A DNA stretch of 64,000 bases from Welwitschia mirabilis. Its lineage: Eukaryota > Gnetophyta > Gnetopsida > Welwitschiales. A program made the translations under genes and the position numbers. Shown here piece by piece: positions 23,081 to 35,190 of the stretch (position 1 is its first letter; each line of letters begins with the position of its first letter). Under the pieces are notes generated by a model, which worked only from the letters and a program-made list of their open reading frames with translations, was not told the DNA's origin and searched no databases. The DNA is taken from NCBI GenBank assembly GCA_051453625.1, contig JBOZIK010000001.1, forward strand, positions 177,951,292 to 178,015,291. Reading direction: 5' to 3'.

Positions 23081-26000
23081 ATTGGTCATGTTTAAAGTAG
23101 TGTGACACCTTGAATGTAGTGAGTCAAAGAATGAATGGAAAAAGGGATTTTAGGTGAATTTTCAATTTCAAGAAATTTTTGAATTTGTTAAAGAATGCAG
23201 AGATTGCAAATAATGGATGGATTTTTCAGATTTTAAATATAGAGTATTCGGAAAATCTTAGTGGGAGACATCCTGGCGTAGAGGGATTGTGTCGTAGTTT
23301 TTCAAACTAGAGATAAAGTGAAAAAGGCTTTTGGGTTATCTCATGTGGATTGGTTAAAGCATATGCCAAATGCAACGTGGGAAAAGCTGCACAGCAAAGC
23401 ATTGCATCTCATCAAGCCATGTCTGAGCATTGGCATATTGAAATCTTATGCCAAAAAGATGTTAATTATAGAACTTTGGGGTAAACTGAGATAGAGGTGT
23501 GATCCATGTATTAGGAAGGAAGCAATATTTACAATCCCTCTTTCTTTCTCGTTTTATTTTCTGTTCTTTTTTGTTTTTTTCGGGAGAAGTTAGTTCATGA
23601 AATCGTATTGCAGTTGCTAGGGTCACTTGTGTGGTTGGTGGGATAAAAGCACATTTGTGCCCCTTGCCGTCATGGAATCTGGTCACTAAAGGTCCAAGTC
23701 TTGCTTGTGATTCATAACCAAGAGATTGAAATTTCCATTGGGTGCAACTCGAAAACGTTGATAGAACCACAAGCCCTCTTGCATGCTATATTTCAAACCA
23801 AGATGCTGTAGCTTACAAACATGTGTCAAACTAACTATGTTATACACTAGGCTTCAACTAATATATGCATCCAACAAAATCTTCAAAAGGAAGATGAAAG
23901 AAGGTTCAACTCGCAAAGACACATTGATGAGATGGATGACATGTCTGTTGAATTGCATAATTGTAAGTATCATTTTTATAAATCCTGTGTCAATAGAATC
24001 CTCAGCTTTCTCTTTGACAGTTGGTCAGAATCTCTCACAATAACCTCTGCAGCCATTTAAAGTCTAGCCACAGTAATTTTAAAGGTGTTGGATGTGAAGA
24101 AAATTAGGCGCATTAGTGGTGAAAGGTTTGGAGAGGCACTAGCGGTGTGAATACAGCACTTTCCCAAATAGGGAATGAAAGAAGTAAAAGCAGTGGTCGA
24201 TGTGATATTCATGGCATTTACTGCTACTGCGGTAAGAAGAAGGGTAAGAAGAAGGGTGATGTGCGAAAGTACTGTTGGTAGTTTACAAATGAATAGAAAC
24301 GAAAGAGTTAAAGTAAGCAAGAGCAACCTTTCGGTTCTGGGTAGGCAGACGGTTCAAGTGCTGAAATTGGTATCATGCTGATTGCTCAGAAAAGGTGAAT
24401 TAATTATTTCTCAATATTTTGTCCAAATGTCAGGATTTTGAATTCTGAAGCTTTTTTGCATGCCCGTCCAAAGGGAAATTTTTCAAGACCTAAGAAGTTC
24501 TTCAAGGAGAATGGTTCATCTTGAAGGTGATAATCGCTTGAAGATTCACAGCATCAGGTCTGAGGTATTAAGGCAGAAATGGACAATAAAAATGCCCTCA
24601 GAAATGTTCGTCATGTTCCATGTGTGGCTAAAAAGATGATTTTAACAGGAATGTTGGATGATACTAGTTTTGGAACTACTTAATGTAGGAGTAACTGGAA
24701 GATTTTGAGAGGTGCTATAGCCCGAGGTGGTGGACCAAAGGAAGGATCCATGTCTGTGTTGAAAGCATTTTCATGTGTTGAAAGCATTTTCATGTGGTGG
24801 AAGGTTTGTGCCCTCGAGGAAGATGATGCCAGCTTATGTTCCATAATGCTTGGGGTCTTATGTGAGCTTGGAAAGAAGGTTCTTTCTTCCATGAAACGTC
24901 TTCCCAAATTTTGTTCTCGATCTTCTAATTTCTGCACTGTTCATTAGACAGCCTGCTAATTTTAGAAACAATGACAATCATAAGATAAGAGATACAGTAA
25001 AATCGATTCACTTTGACCTGGTAGGCCTCATTACTCCTATCTTTTTAGAGGGCTAGTTAGTTTGTAACATTTATTGATCATTTTAGAAGAAAAATATGGT
25101 TGTATCCCATGAGGTCTGAACATGAAACATTTTATGTTTACAAAGCTTTTGAAGGCGGAGTGAAAATGAATCAAGATGTCACTTGCTCACTGATAATGAG
25201 GATGAATGCACTTTCAATGAGTCTAAGACCTTATTGCAGAACTTATAGCATTATCCATGGTTAAACGGTGCCAGGATCTTTACAGCAATGAGAAGTGGTT
25301 GAAAGGCACAACAAGACCATCGTGGAAAGAATGCAGACTATGATAGGACAATCCTCAGCTCCCAACAGTTTTTGGGCTGAAATTTGCATGGCTGATGTTT
25401 ATCTAGTTAACAGGTCTCCACAATCTGCGTTGGTGATATTCTATAATTTTGTTAGACTAGGAGTTCTGTTTCTTACTTTTATCCTGGAATTTTTGGATGA
25501 GGCATATGTACACTTGTAGAATGTCTTAGAGCTTTTTGACTGGACAAGATGTGTTTTTATTGGTTATTGTGGGGATTACTGTGGATACAGACCATGGGAT
25601 CCTATGACATGAAAGGTACTCAGTTCATGTGATGTGTTCAATGAAGATGAGATCTCCTGCAGATCAGGAGAGGTCAAAAGTTTAACATCCTAGCATTTCA
25701 CATAAGTCTGTTGAAGACCTAGATCACAATGATGAGCTTTTAGAGGAAAAAGAAAATTACAAAAATGCTACATGATGAAAATGTTGTGGATGAGTAGTCA
25801 TTTGAGGAACTAGTTAGATGTTCAGAAAATCTCTGGGAATTTCCTTTTGGGATCAAACATGGAAAGGGCAAGTTAGAATTGGGTTGAGTTGCAGGCACAC
25901 TAAGTAGTTCAGAGTCCAGAGATGTGGAGCACAAGAGGAATATCTGATTTTGAACACGTCAAAGAAAACTATGAGAGAAACAAAGATGTTGGGGAGGTGT

Positions 26001-26200
26001 GGGAAGTACTTGAATTAATCACAGATTCTCTTGCATTGAATCATATCAATGATCGCTTGTAATTTTGAGATAGAACATTGTGCACCTAATGGTTCTTTAA
26101 TGATGAGAAATGATAAAGGGACAAGATATAGGAGCTCATTTACTCTTTGATAAAAGATGAGTTCATGCATTTAAAAGTTCAGAGCTCTGAATAAATCCCG
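23081..26200 (+). mobile_element. Ty1/copia retrotransposon relic (gag, zinc knuckle, integrase), sense to the host gene
   Basis: In order on the plus strand: gag-like HIDEMDDMSVELHNC and ILSFLFDSWSESL (about 23920-24040). Then CYCGKKKGKKKGDVRKYC (about 24217-24270), a zinc knuckle whose His and third Cys are replaced. Then ALRNVRHVPCVAKKMILTGM (24595-24655) and NWKILRGAIARGG (about 24692-24730), the GAG-pre-integrase segment. Then a broken HFDLVG start of the integrase core (about 25010), VERHNKTIVERM through FWAEICMADVYLVNRSP (25298-25425), and VFIGYCGDYCGYRPWDP (25552-25602), followed by a VFNEDE stretch. Frames change repeatedly and stops are frequent. No reverse transcriptase and no 3' LTR were seen before the exon, so the element is 3'-truncated. 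Confidence 0.85.
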
Positions 26201-27068
26201 TGGTCTCATCCTGCTGTACTGTAGATTGAGTTAACCATGTTTCTCTGTTGTTTGATCAAGTAATTGTCATTTCTTTTTGTTCACATGTCTGTTGCCACCA
26301 CACATCTGTGCATGACATCTTATGCTTCTACCTTTACAATTCATGACAGTGATATTAAAATGGCCTTAAAATAACAAACCGCGTTTGGTGTGGGCATTTA
26401 CCCATATTTATCAATCTTATTAGCTCCCAAGTACCAATGCAGGATAGTACTTGGCTTGGCTATTATAATAGGTGACCAGTCCATTTGGTGACGACATTAT
26501 TTAAATACCCTAAAATCAGCCTGTATGCCAGTCAGGTAATTTTGCAGCTTTCCAGTATTGGCAAATCAGTGATTGTACGGTACGTCAGAGGGAGTTATAT
26601 CATCAGTGATTATATTTCACAGACAATTCCAACTGCGTCAGTTGGCATTTCAACTAAAAGTGGAATCAAGAACTTAAAAATAAGAAATTTGTTTTACACT
26701 ACTTCTCGGCATTCTAGAACTCCCTCTATACTGCTATATTGCCCAGCTTTGAATGCTCTTCCACCAAGTCGATTCCGAAATCTATTCAGTGCAAGCATGA
26801 AATTGATATGGCAAAAGTTTCATACGATGATTGATGGGTGTCCTTTTTAAAGCCTTCGCAATGTGGGTACCGTAACTATACCCTTGCTTAAGGACAGTAT
26901 TTTTCAGTTGTAATAAAAACTTAATTTCCCGAAGGTTTTGTTCCTTAGCTAATGTTTCGTACAATTGTGTCATTTTTACATTCATCCAAAGTAAAAGTCT
27001 CACTGATTTTTCCCCTACTTGTAAAAGTCTGGTTTTAGTGACCATAACACAAATCTTCGCTGTTGCAG
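26201..27068. other. 3' end of the intron, unassigned
   Basis: A 121-codon open frame at 26485-26850 (plus) has no recognised motif and sits wholly in the intron. A pyrimidine-containing stretch leads to the acceptor TTGCAG. No gene is supported. Confidence 0.45.
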
Positions 27069-27155
27069 GTAACTCTTGATTGTCAGATAGTTATAAGTCC
27101 TCAGAAGCATGCACTCACTTACAAGCAGTGCAATGTTGACGGAGTGAATTTTTGA
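27069..27155 (+). CDS. NDR1/HIN1-like (LEA_2) membrane protein, exon 2 (residues 195-222)
   Basis: Starts directly after TTGCAG and reads VTLDCQIVISPQ, then KHALTYKQC, then NVDGVNF and a TGA stop at 27153-27155. This is the conserved end of the LEA_2 domain, where family members read roughly '(V)..DC.I.v....k.l..K.C'. Joined to PKVK at the end of exon 1 it completes the domain with no extra or missing residues. The exon is too short to stand out on its own; it was found by looking for the missing end of the protein. Exon-intron phase is 0 on both sides. Confidence 0.9.
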   Translation, partial: VTLDCQIVISPQKHALTYKQCNVDGVNF

Positions 27156-28095
27156 TGACGAATCGATAACTTTTAAGTATGTTTGTGGATTGTAGAGGGC
27201 AACTTTTGAGTGATAGTATCTGTATCTCTAGTTTGTGAGAACTCAAGTCATTGCAAAAAGCTGAGCATTGCCAATTTCCTGAGCTCATGGTATCAACCCA
27301 AGGTCGGGGAATATCTGCTGGCTGGAGTTCTTTTCAAAATCTCCAAATGGTGCCGCAAAAGGGCATCATATGCTAAAGTATTATGGCACTATTCCCAAGA
27401 AATAGGTGCCGTACTTTATGTTTAATTATTTGCAGATATGCTGTGTAGCTTATCGTCTATTAAATCTGGTTATTTTCCTTAATTGTAGAAGTCAAGTCTG
27501 ACTAGCTGTTCCACTGTTCTTTCTTCTTCGGGTTCTTTTCATTCTCGTAACTATGCTTTTAATTTTTTACCTTTAGATGTATTGGTTTCCTCATGTCTGT
27601 GAAACTACATGCCGTCTACCAGATGTAATATAAACCAATCAGAACGCTAAATACCATTTTTAGAGGAAAATTTTCTTTGTTAGTATGCCAAAAAGGTACG
27701 CCACAAAGATATTGCCATCCATACTATTTATTTTTGCAATTCCAGAGATCCTCGTATTGCTCCCCATACAATTGAGGAGTTGAAAATAGCAAGTCATTTT
27801 CTCTCATATTTGAAAGTTTCAGATTCAAGTCCCACAGCAGTTTAGATTGAAAATTGTGACTCCGGGAACAAAGCTCGCTCTTCTATGCTCATTCTGAGTT
27901 CTTGTTTTCTGCGTCATCTAGCAGTCATATTGACATTGTTTAGTAGAGATACAAGAACTATCGCTGCATTTTTTGATCTTGTTATAAATATTTTCTGGAA
28001 TGGACATGTTTAATTCCAAGTACTTGAAATTTCAGAAATTAGACACATACATTCAAGGGTAAATACATTAGTTTGAAAAACAAGTAATGTAGCTG
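27156..28095 (+). other. Downstream region of the LEA_2 gene, probably including the 3' UTR
   Basis: No AATAAA is obvious; AATATAAA at about 27626 is a possible near-upstream element. Small frames such as 27210-27425 show no family motif. Confidence 0.35.
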
Positions 28096-28440
28096 TTGGA
28101 TGCCAACCTGATCCCCCTTGGGGTCCTCCTTATTCTTCTCTCCCGCTCAACCTTCCTTCTGAAGTCCCTTCTTCCATCCTATCACCCTTTTTCTTTCTCT
28201 ACCTCCCTTCTTGCACATTCTCTTTGCTTCTTCCCTGTCCCTTTTCTTTCTCTGCCTTTCTCTTATCCTCATACTCACCCTTCCTCTCACCCATTCCATG
28301 CCCTTGGTGTGGAATCCCACTCCCTCCCACGCTCAAGGCATGGGAGACACCCTAGCTCTCATCTTGTTCTCCGCTACAATGACAGGTATCTGCTTCAGCA
28401 AGAGGTTTGTGGTCTAGCTTGACCCCCTTCTGCTCAAGGA
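28096..28440. other. Pyrimidine-rich stretch
   Basis: Strongly C/T-rich on the plus strand, which by itself opens Ser/Leu/Pro-rich frames (up to 108 codons). Composition explains the frames, and no protein family is visible. Confidence 0.6.
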
Positions 28441-30880
28441 TCTACTTTTGGTTAGTCTTCGGCCTTCTGGCTCCACAACATCAGGAAGACCCATCTGGAC
28501 ACCATCCTCTGCCCCATAAGTTTACCCTTTGAAAGAAATGCATGTCTGTTCAGAATAATATGTACAAATCTCCAATCTCTGGCATTCCGGTGTAATCCAA
28601 GGCATACCTATGGCCAGGTCTTCTTCAGTTGTGCTCCTGACAATTACATAAGCCTCCGCAAAGGTTTATATCCCCGTACTTGTTGAGGCATGAGTATGGA
28701 AACAGATTTATTTTTCTTAAAAAAATTGCAAACATCTTGTGCCGTGTCATAGGATGGCCCATTAATCAATCTTAATTTTTTAAAACCTGACTCTGGCTGT
28801 GATTAACCTAACTGAAAGTTGCTATAAAAGAAATTGGTAACCAGTGGGGAAGCCACGGTTGGAGATCTAAACTTTAGAGTGCTCAGGAAGCGTCTTCACA
28901 AAAACCTGGGGGTTCCCTATTGAGGACGAGGTGGCGAGTGTGAATGGGAATTTCAGCTCTGCAGCTTTACTCAAACATCAGTAGCAAGTGGCAATGGAGG
29001 AAAGAAGAATATATGTTTACTTGCAGGTTGATTTGTGTGAGTAGTGGAATGATTTGCTTGCAAGGATGGTTTAAAAGAAAGACTATGAGTGGCAAACAAA
29101 GTGATATGGCTACAAAGAAGTAGTGTAGCTAGAATAAGGGGCGGGCTAAACAGTCTATTATCTCATATTAAATGAGGTGTACAGCTGAAATGCACACCAT
29201 AAGTTTCAAATTCAATGCCATGTGTCATCACCTCAATGCATGTAGTACATAACATGGGAGGCAGTTTAGCTTCTTCGCTAGAATAAGGGGATTAGAAGCA
29301 ATCATGCAAATAAGGGTGATGAAGAAGTAGAGGGAATAGAGACATTGATCGGTATGATGACGGACTGACTATGGAAATGTTAATGGCAATAATGACAACT
29401 TGGTGATCCTGTTAGGATTAGAAGAAGTCATGCAAATGAGGGTGAAGAAGAAGCAGAGGGCATGAAGATGTTGAGGGCTACCATTTAAAAACTAAGGAGA
29501 CTCTTTCAACACCAAGAAGATCATCAAGGCTACAGTGAATCAGCAAGGAGGGAGGAAGCTCCAAGGAGGGTAAAACCTTTCGACATGGAAGTAGAAAGGG
29601 AGGAAATGAAGCTTTGGTGGGGTCCATGCCAAAAAACATAAAACATTATTCTGTAGAGAAATTTGCTAAAGGTTTTTTGTGATGTGGATGTGTAGGGGAG
29701 AATTTGCAATTTTCACTTTTTTGGTATATGTTCTTTGATGTGTTAAGTTGAACTCTTGTGACATGGATAAAGGAAACAGTTGTGATGGCAACTCTTATGC
29801 CTATGCCTGCATCTTATTGCTTTGCTAAATTTCCTAGCTTGTGTCTTGGCCACCATGGAGCTAGGTAATTATGCTTTTCAATTATGGGGGAAAAAAGAGA
29901 GATTTTCTTGTTAGGATTGTGTAATCAATTGTAATAACACCAAAGTGTAACTATATAACCATGTTAGCCATTTTTATGCTTTACATGACTATTTCGATTT
30001 GTGAAGTAAGCAAATGAGACTATTGATCAAGCTTAGGGATATTTACTTAATTCGAGTAGGGTACTTTTTACAAACAAAATCATAATTCTTAGATTAATCG
30101 AATTTTATACTCAATTTTTGTGATAGTGATTATTTTAACTTTAATGGGATTTGTCATAGAAAATGATCACCACATAACAAATAACCAATGTTGAGACTTG
30201 TACAAGAATTTTAAGAATTAAAGAGCTAGTAAGAACTAGCTAGAGTTCAAGAGAGAAAATGTAGAAATTAAGTATCGTTGAGTTTTAGGCTTCTTGTATA
30301 TAATATTGAAGATAACAATTGTAAGTTTTTCCATAGGATTGTTTTAAGTCTTCTTTAAAGTAGATATATTTAGATTATAGACTTTTGAAATGTATCTGTT
30401 AGGATCATAGAATTATGAAATTTCAAGCCCTTCCCTTATATTTGGTCTATTATTTAAAATAAAATCCAAGTTTTTGCATAGACTAGTAATCCAAGTAATA
30501 TCGCAAGCTTTCTAAATGTGATAAGCTCTTGATGATAACAAAAGAAGTTAATTTGATCATTGAGGCTCATGGGTTTTGCAATATGATGTCCGATTCAAGA
30601 CAAATGATTTGGGATCTCACACCCTCTCTCTTTGATAAACTCATCCTTAAATATTTTTTTTTAGACGTAAAATACACATCATTTGTGTCCATCACTAAAT
30701 CCTACAAGAATATTCACCAATTATGCATTTGATCATTCTTTTATCAATGTATTAGCATGATATTCAACATTATTATAAATTTGGGTAATCTTATAAGATC
30801 TACATTTTAAAAAGTTATCAACAAATATTGCAACTTTTACACCAAAAATAAGAGATTAATTTAGTCATTCGAAAATATAA
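28441..30880. other. Unassigned intergenic stretch with a short direct repeat
   Basis: A segment of about 49 bp at 29289-29337 recurs at 29416-29464 with several changes (both read 'ggattagaag' and then 'tcatgcaaat'). Nothing else is recognised; the sequence is stop-rich in all frames. Confidence 0.5.
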
Positions 30881-31068
30881 AGGGGAATGTTGAACTTGAA
30901 GTTGTTATTAACTATACCTTTCCCTTGGAAATGCAACTACCATGCTAGACCATGCAAATGATTTCATTCTACTTGAGGACGAATGTGCCAAGCAAGGTAT
31001 TCAAAAATTCAAACTCATGAACTCTTGAGTGTAGGACAAATGTTTTATGAGTTGAACTATCATTCCAA
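30881..31068 (-). repeat. tRNA-derived SINE, near full length
   Basis: Read on the minus strand it begins TGGAATGATAGTTCAACTC (A-box-like, 31050-31068), passes a B-box-like GAGTTTGAAT near 31010, and ends TTCAAGTTCAACATTCCCC near 30881. The same head, spacing and tail appear in the plus-strand copies at 43.59-44.63 kb. The pol III promoter is degraded. Confidence 0.65.
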
Positions 31069-31247
31069 TGGCATTTATTACAAATTATTAGACAATTTTA
31101 ACTCTGGAAAAACATCTTATAATAATATACTAGCTTTTCTAATGTTAACATGTAAAAATTGCCATTTATATCGACTTTAGCCATACTAGCTTCCCATTGT
31201 AGTTGCCTGTAACCTTAGCCAGTTGCAGGGAGGCTAGTTACAAGGTT

Positions 31248-32430
31248 AAGTGTTTCAGGCCAATTTATTATAAACGAAGACATTAGTTTAATTGTTTTAA
31301 TCATAAACTATGTCTTTTATTGTTTTTAAAACAAAATTTAATATTATGATTTCCTTTGGAATAATTGTAGACATCTAGCCACGTTATGGAACACATGGAG
31401 GAAGATGGGAACAATTCTGGACAAAACCACAGTGGCAATGGAGATATGAGGTGGTGACACGTAGCAGAAGCATTTGAAGACATATGACAGAGGCATGTGG
31501 AGGTGGCATTGGAGCTGTGTGACGATCTCTATTAAACGCTACAAGGCAACCTCTATCAAATTCTAAATGATGAAGATTCTACCTAATGCTGGAAGACAGA
31601 ATCTGATTTACCTAATGCTACAAAACGGAATCTTTTCTACTTAACGCTAAATGATGAAGATCCTACTTAACACTACAAGCCAAGAATGTAACCATCCCTC
31701 ACCCACATCTTTCCCTAAAAAAAAGCCTTGAACCCTTCATTGTATTCATCTTTTGCTTTAGAGAAACTAGAGACTTTGAAGCATCAACTTGTGATGGCTT
31801 TCTAGGCAACTCTTTGGGGGTGTGAGCTAATCTTCGAGGATTGCTTAAAGGGTTCTTCGTGCTTCCTTCTTCCTTTATTGTAAAGTTATTCTTTCTGTAA
31901 TATAAAAGTTGTTTTTCTTTGATCTTGATTTATATCATAATTAGAATGCTAAGATAAGTTCTTTAACTATTAATTTTGATTTAGTTGTGTGAATTCCTCT
32001 TTATTACTTAGTCTTTTAATTTCATAGATTTTGAGTACTTTATGAGTCCTTACTTTCTATTTTTATTTAAGACCAAAGTACTAGTTAGATTCACCATTTA
32101 TCATAGGGTGGATAAGATTATACCCCATGAATTAGACCGAAAGAATTTGATGGCTTTTATTGTTTTTGCAGAAAGATAGTTGGATAACCTTGGAGTGAAC
32201 GATTGGATAAGATGAATTGGTGATAACTTGGAGCTAGTTTGCTTCCCTCCTCTCTAAGACAAAGTTCTAACTCTAAAAATCATTTCATCTCTTCTTCTTC
32301 TTTCTTTCCTTTTTGTATCCTGCATTACGATTAAAGTTAGTGTAATTCTAGCCCCTACCCAATGTTATCGTCGAAGAAGAACGATAACTAAGTTTGTAAC
32401 TTAGTTTTAAATCCTGACATTGTACTACAC
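31248..32430 (+). repeat. Possible solo LTR or LTR-like segment
   Basis: Contains a leader-like stretch (about 31700-31930, 'agccttgaacccttcattg' then T-rich) of the kind seen in R/U5 regions. No primer-binding site, matching copy or clear TG/CA ends were found. Weak call. Confidence 0.25.
31520..31690. repeat. Short degenerate tandem repeat, unit about 28 bp, about 6 units
   Basis: Units such as 'ctacttaacgctaaatgatg', 'ctacctaatgctggaag' and 'ctacttaacactacaagcc' follow one another. The consensus is about CTACTTAACGCTACAAGA plus GAAGAT. Units vary in length. Confidence 0.6.
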
Positions 32431-34354
32431 TTAATCACCTAATAGGAAGCATTATTAAAAGGATGATTGTTAGAAAAGGTGTTATATATTAAAGAAAAGT
32501 TCATGATATGCCTTACAAGGATTTTGTTTCTTGTTTTCTATTTTCCCTTTTAATGGTGTCTAAAATTCAAACAATGTTAATCATAAATTATCATTTAAAA
32601 TCAAATTGTGGCTACAATATTGGGGGTAAAGGGAGGGATGTCAAATTGAAAACTTTTAATGATTTTAACTCCCCTACAAATGAATGATTTAATTACATAG
32701 GAGCCTTACAATATGAAAAGGCAACACGGATAAAATCATGGTATAGTAGTAGGATGCATCCTACCATGGTGAAGATGAGGTTTGATTCCTGAATAGTGTA
32801 GGAAATTGTGCAAGACCTTTAACATTTTGAAATAATTGAGTTTATCTAAGGCATGGGATTTAAACTTTAGATTTAAAGTGGGTGGGCTTAAATCCCACTA
32901 GCAACATCTTAAATATAACAACCAAAATGCCCACAAGTCAAATCTAGATCCCCATACTTAGGGTAGTTGGTTCAATCCCTGATTGTGAGCTTTTAGGTCA
33001 TAGATTGAAGTCTTGAAGTCCGTGGGTTAGCTTGTGGTTCTACGCATGTATTCAGGGCATATTAAAATAAGCATCAACTACTTCGGTAAAAGTGATAAGT
33101 TACAACTATGCATCTCATGATAGCTTTTAGACGGGTCGAGGCCATTCATGAATTTTCATGTGAGTAACAAAACTAATAATCTTAGTGAGTGTGGTATATA
33201 ATGTTTTTTAGAATGAAATAGTGTGAAGTTAAATTACCTCATATCATATCATTAAATTCTTCTATAAATTTGAGATAAATTAAACAAAACATTTTTAGAA
33301 CCTTCTGGTACCTTTTAGTTACGTAATCTATATAGACTCTTCTAGAATTCGTTCCATCTTGTTAACTAAAAATATAACACAAAGAAAGGTGAAGAATAAT
33401 CTTTTTCTGATGACATAAGTTAAGGTATAGTTTTAGGTAAGATGTGTAAAAACTAATAAATGAAAAAGAATAAACTTATGTATTAACATACACCTATAGA
33501 ATCCAATAGAAATCCATGTTCTTTAACTTGATTTACAAAGCCATTAAAGAAATGTTCAAATCTATAGCTTTCTTAGATACTAAATCACATAAATTGGTTT
33601 TAGATACTAATCATATAAATTGGAAGACTTATTAGAATATAAATAGTATAAAAAATGTATAAATAAAAATTTTATCTAAAAGTTATTATAAAGAAATAGA
33701 CCATAGTAAAAATGGATTATTTTCTTTGCTAGGTACTATGTTTGATAATTGTGATATAATTATGCCTTTGGCTCTTAAGACTGTATTGATTAAAGCACTC
33801 AGGAATAAATTAGAGCTATTTGATTGTAGTATAGAAATCATCATTCTTGTTATCTCCATAGGAATTGAATAGGAAACAATTAGGACAAACGATAAATTTA
33901 CCATTCTAATGAATAGATTTGAAGCATAAATAGAAAATATAACAATATTAGAAAATACTAATATTGGAAAATTAGTCCTAATAAAATGATAATAAGTAAA
34001 TATTATATTATAAAATGAATATGATAGTAACTTAGTCCTCAACTTACATAGTAGAAATATCATACAACTAGACAAAAAGGGAATCAGAAACTTATTATGG
34101 AGACATTCACCATTATTATAATGGAAAAATGCCAAGGAAAAAGAAGTGTTTTATGCTTGAGACAAAATTGTTACTAAATGTACTATCAATGATTTTAAAA
34201 GTCAATAACAAGTAATAATATTAAAAATAGTTGTAATGCTTTCTCTCCCCAACCCACACCCCCCCTTCCTCTTTTTTTTTTTTTTTTTTTTGAAATTTTA
34301 TCTTGTACTTTCATTAGCTTGAATAGCAATGGGCTTATCTTTTAAAGAATCATC
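32431..34354. other. Unassigned AT-rich stretch
   Basis: Near 32628-32660 are words resembling the SINE tail on the minus strand. At 32776-32790, GAGGTTTGATTCCTG looks like a pol III B box, possibly another SINE remnant. The 149-codon minus frame at 33686-34135 is a product of AT-rich composition and has no family motif. A T run lies at 34270-34290. Confidence 0.4.
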
Positions 34355-35056
34355 TTAAATGAGATTCATTTTGTAAGTTGTTAGAGCACTTTGTAGTTCT
34401 TCAATCTTTATGGAGTTGAAATCTCTTAATTCTTCCATGGCTATTGTCTTAAGCCTATACTCTAGAGTTAAAGATCTAATAACCTTTTGTATTACCTTTG
34501 AATCTAAAATACTTTTACTAATGCCACGTATAGCATTTACAATGTTTAAGCCTCTTGTAAAGTACTCATGAACTCTCTCACCATTTTTCATTTTGAGATT
34601 TTTATACTAATTTTTCCATATAAGAATATTTCACTACTTGACAATGGAAGTTCCTTCATATGTTTCCACTAGAACATTTTATATCTCTTGTGTCATTTTA
34701 CATCTAGCTATTTTATTGAACTCCTCCATTATAAGAGCTAAATAAAGAGCATTTTTTTTCTTTAAGTCATACATGAAGGCTATCTTTTTTTTTTTTTTTG
34801 TCTTCCTAGCCTTTTATTGTCTTAATTTATGTGATGGTATTTCTTGTAGCATTTGTTATGGTTTTTGTAGATTTTGAGTATCCATCTTCTATGCTTTGCT
34901 AAACTTGAAAATCATAATATTATAAGTACACCTACATCCTCATCTTCTAATAGGCATAGTTAATCCCATCAAAAAGGGGAGGTCTGATAGATGGCATAGC
35001 TTCTATAGTTCACTCCTAAAAGTTACTTCTTTTTGTAAGTACCTTCTCTGATACCA
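34355..35056 (-). mobile_element. Ty1/copia gag relic (UBN2-type) with its primer-binding site
   Basis: On the minus strand a site reading TGGTATCAGAGAAGG (35045-35056 and onward) matches the initiator tRNA-Met primer site. It is followed after about 60 bp by PPLFDGINYAY, then DFQV and QSIEDGYSKS (about 34840-35000), the start of copia gag, where the conserved Trp codons have become stops. Then comes MKNGERVHEYFTRGLNIVNA, with SLTLEYRLKTIAMEE and SIKIEELQSALTTYK farther on (34355-34591). This matches the UBN2 gag domain 'M..GES...YF.R.L.IVN...LP..Y......IEE..dl..ls.eeL...L'. The LTR expected at higher coordinates falls at the N gap. Downstream pol was not found. Confidence 0.85.
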
Positions 35057-35090
35057 CATCAGGATCATTAAAGTTAAAGGGGAGGGCTGA

Positions 35091-35190
35091 NNNNNNNNNN
35101 NNNNNNNNNNNNNNNNNNNNNNNNNNNNNNNNNNNNNNNNNNNNNNNNNNNNNNNNNNNNNNNNNNNNNNNNNNNNNNNNNNNNNNNNNN
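35091..35190. other. Assembly gap (100 N)
   Basis: Default-length gap where the 5' LTR of the adjacent minus-strand copia relic would lie. A T run follows it directly. Confidence 0.99.

Larger units (their letters stand above)
14277..27068 (+). other. Intron of 12,792 bp in the LEA_2 gene, filled with transposons
   Basis: Donor GTATTC at 14277 and acceptor TTGCAG ending at 27068, both phase 0. The intron holds SINE, hAT, LINE and copia relics on both strands plus one N gap. The assignment rests on exon 2 completing the LEA_2 domain exactly and in frame; no other frame nearby does so. Introns this long are common in conifers and rare in small plant genomes. Removal by splicing is inferred, since no transcript is available. 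Confidence 0.85.

Noticed and set aside
26485-26850. 121-codon frame as an extra exon of the LEA_2 gene
   Set aside because: It adds nothing to the domain, and joining it would break the exact exon 1/exon 2 fit.
28096-28422. 108-codon plus-strand frame
   Set aside because: Pyrimidine-rich DNA gives Ser/Leu/Pro runs without stops; no motif and no splice context.
33686-34135. 149-codon minus-strand frame as a membrane protein
   Set aside because: Ile/Phe/Ser/Asn-rich sequence follows from AT-rich DNA. No signal or family motif, and no codon pattern unlike the flanks.
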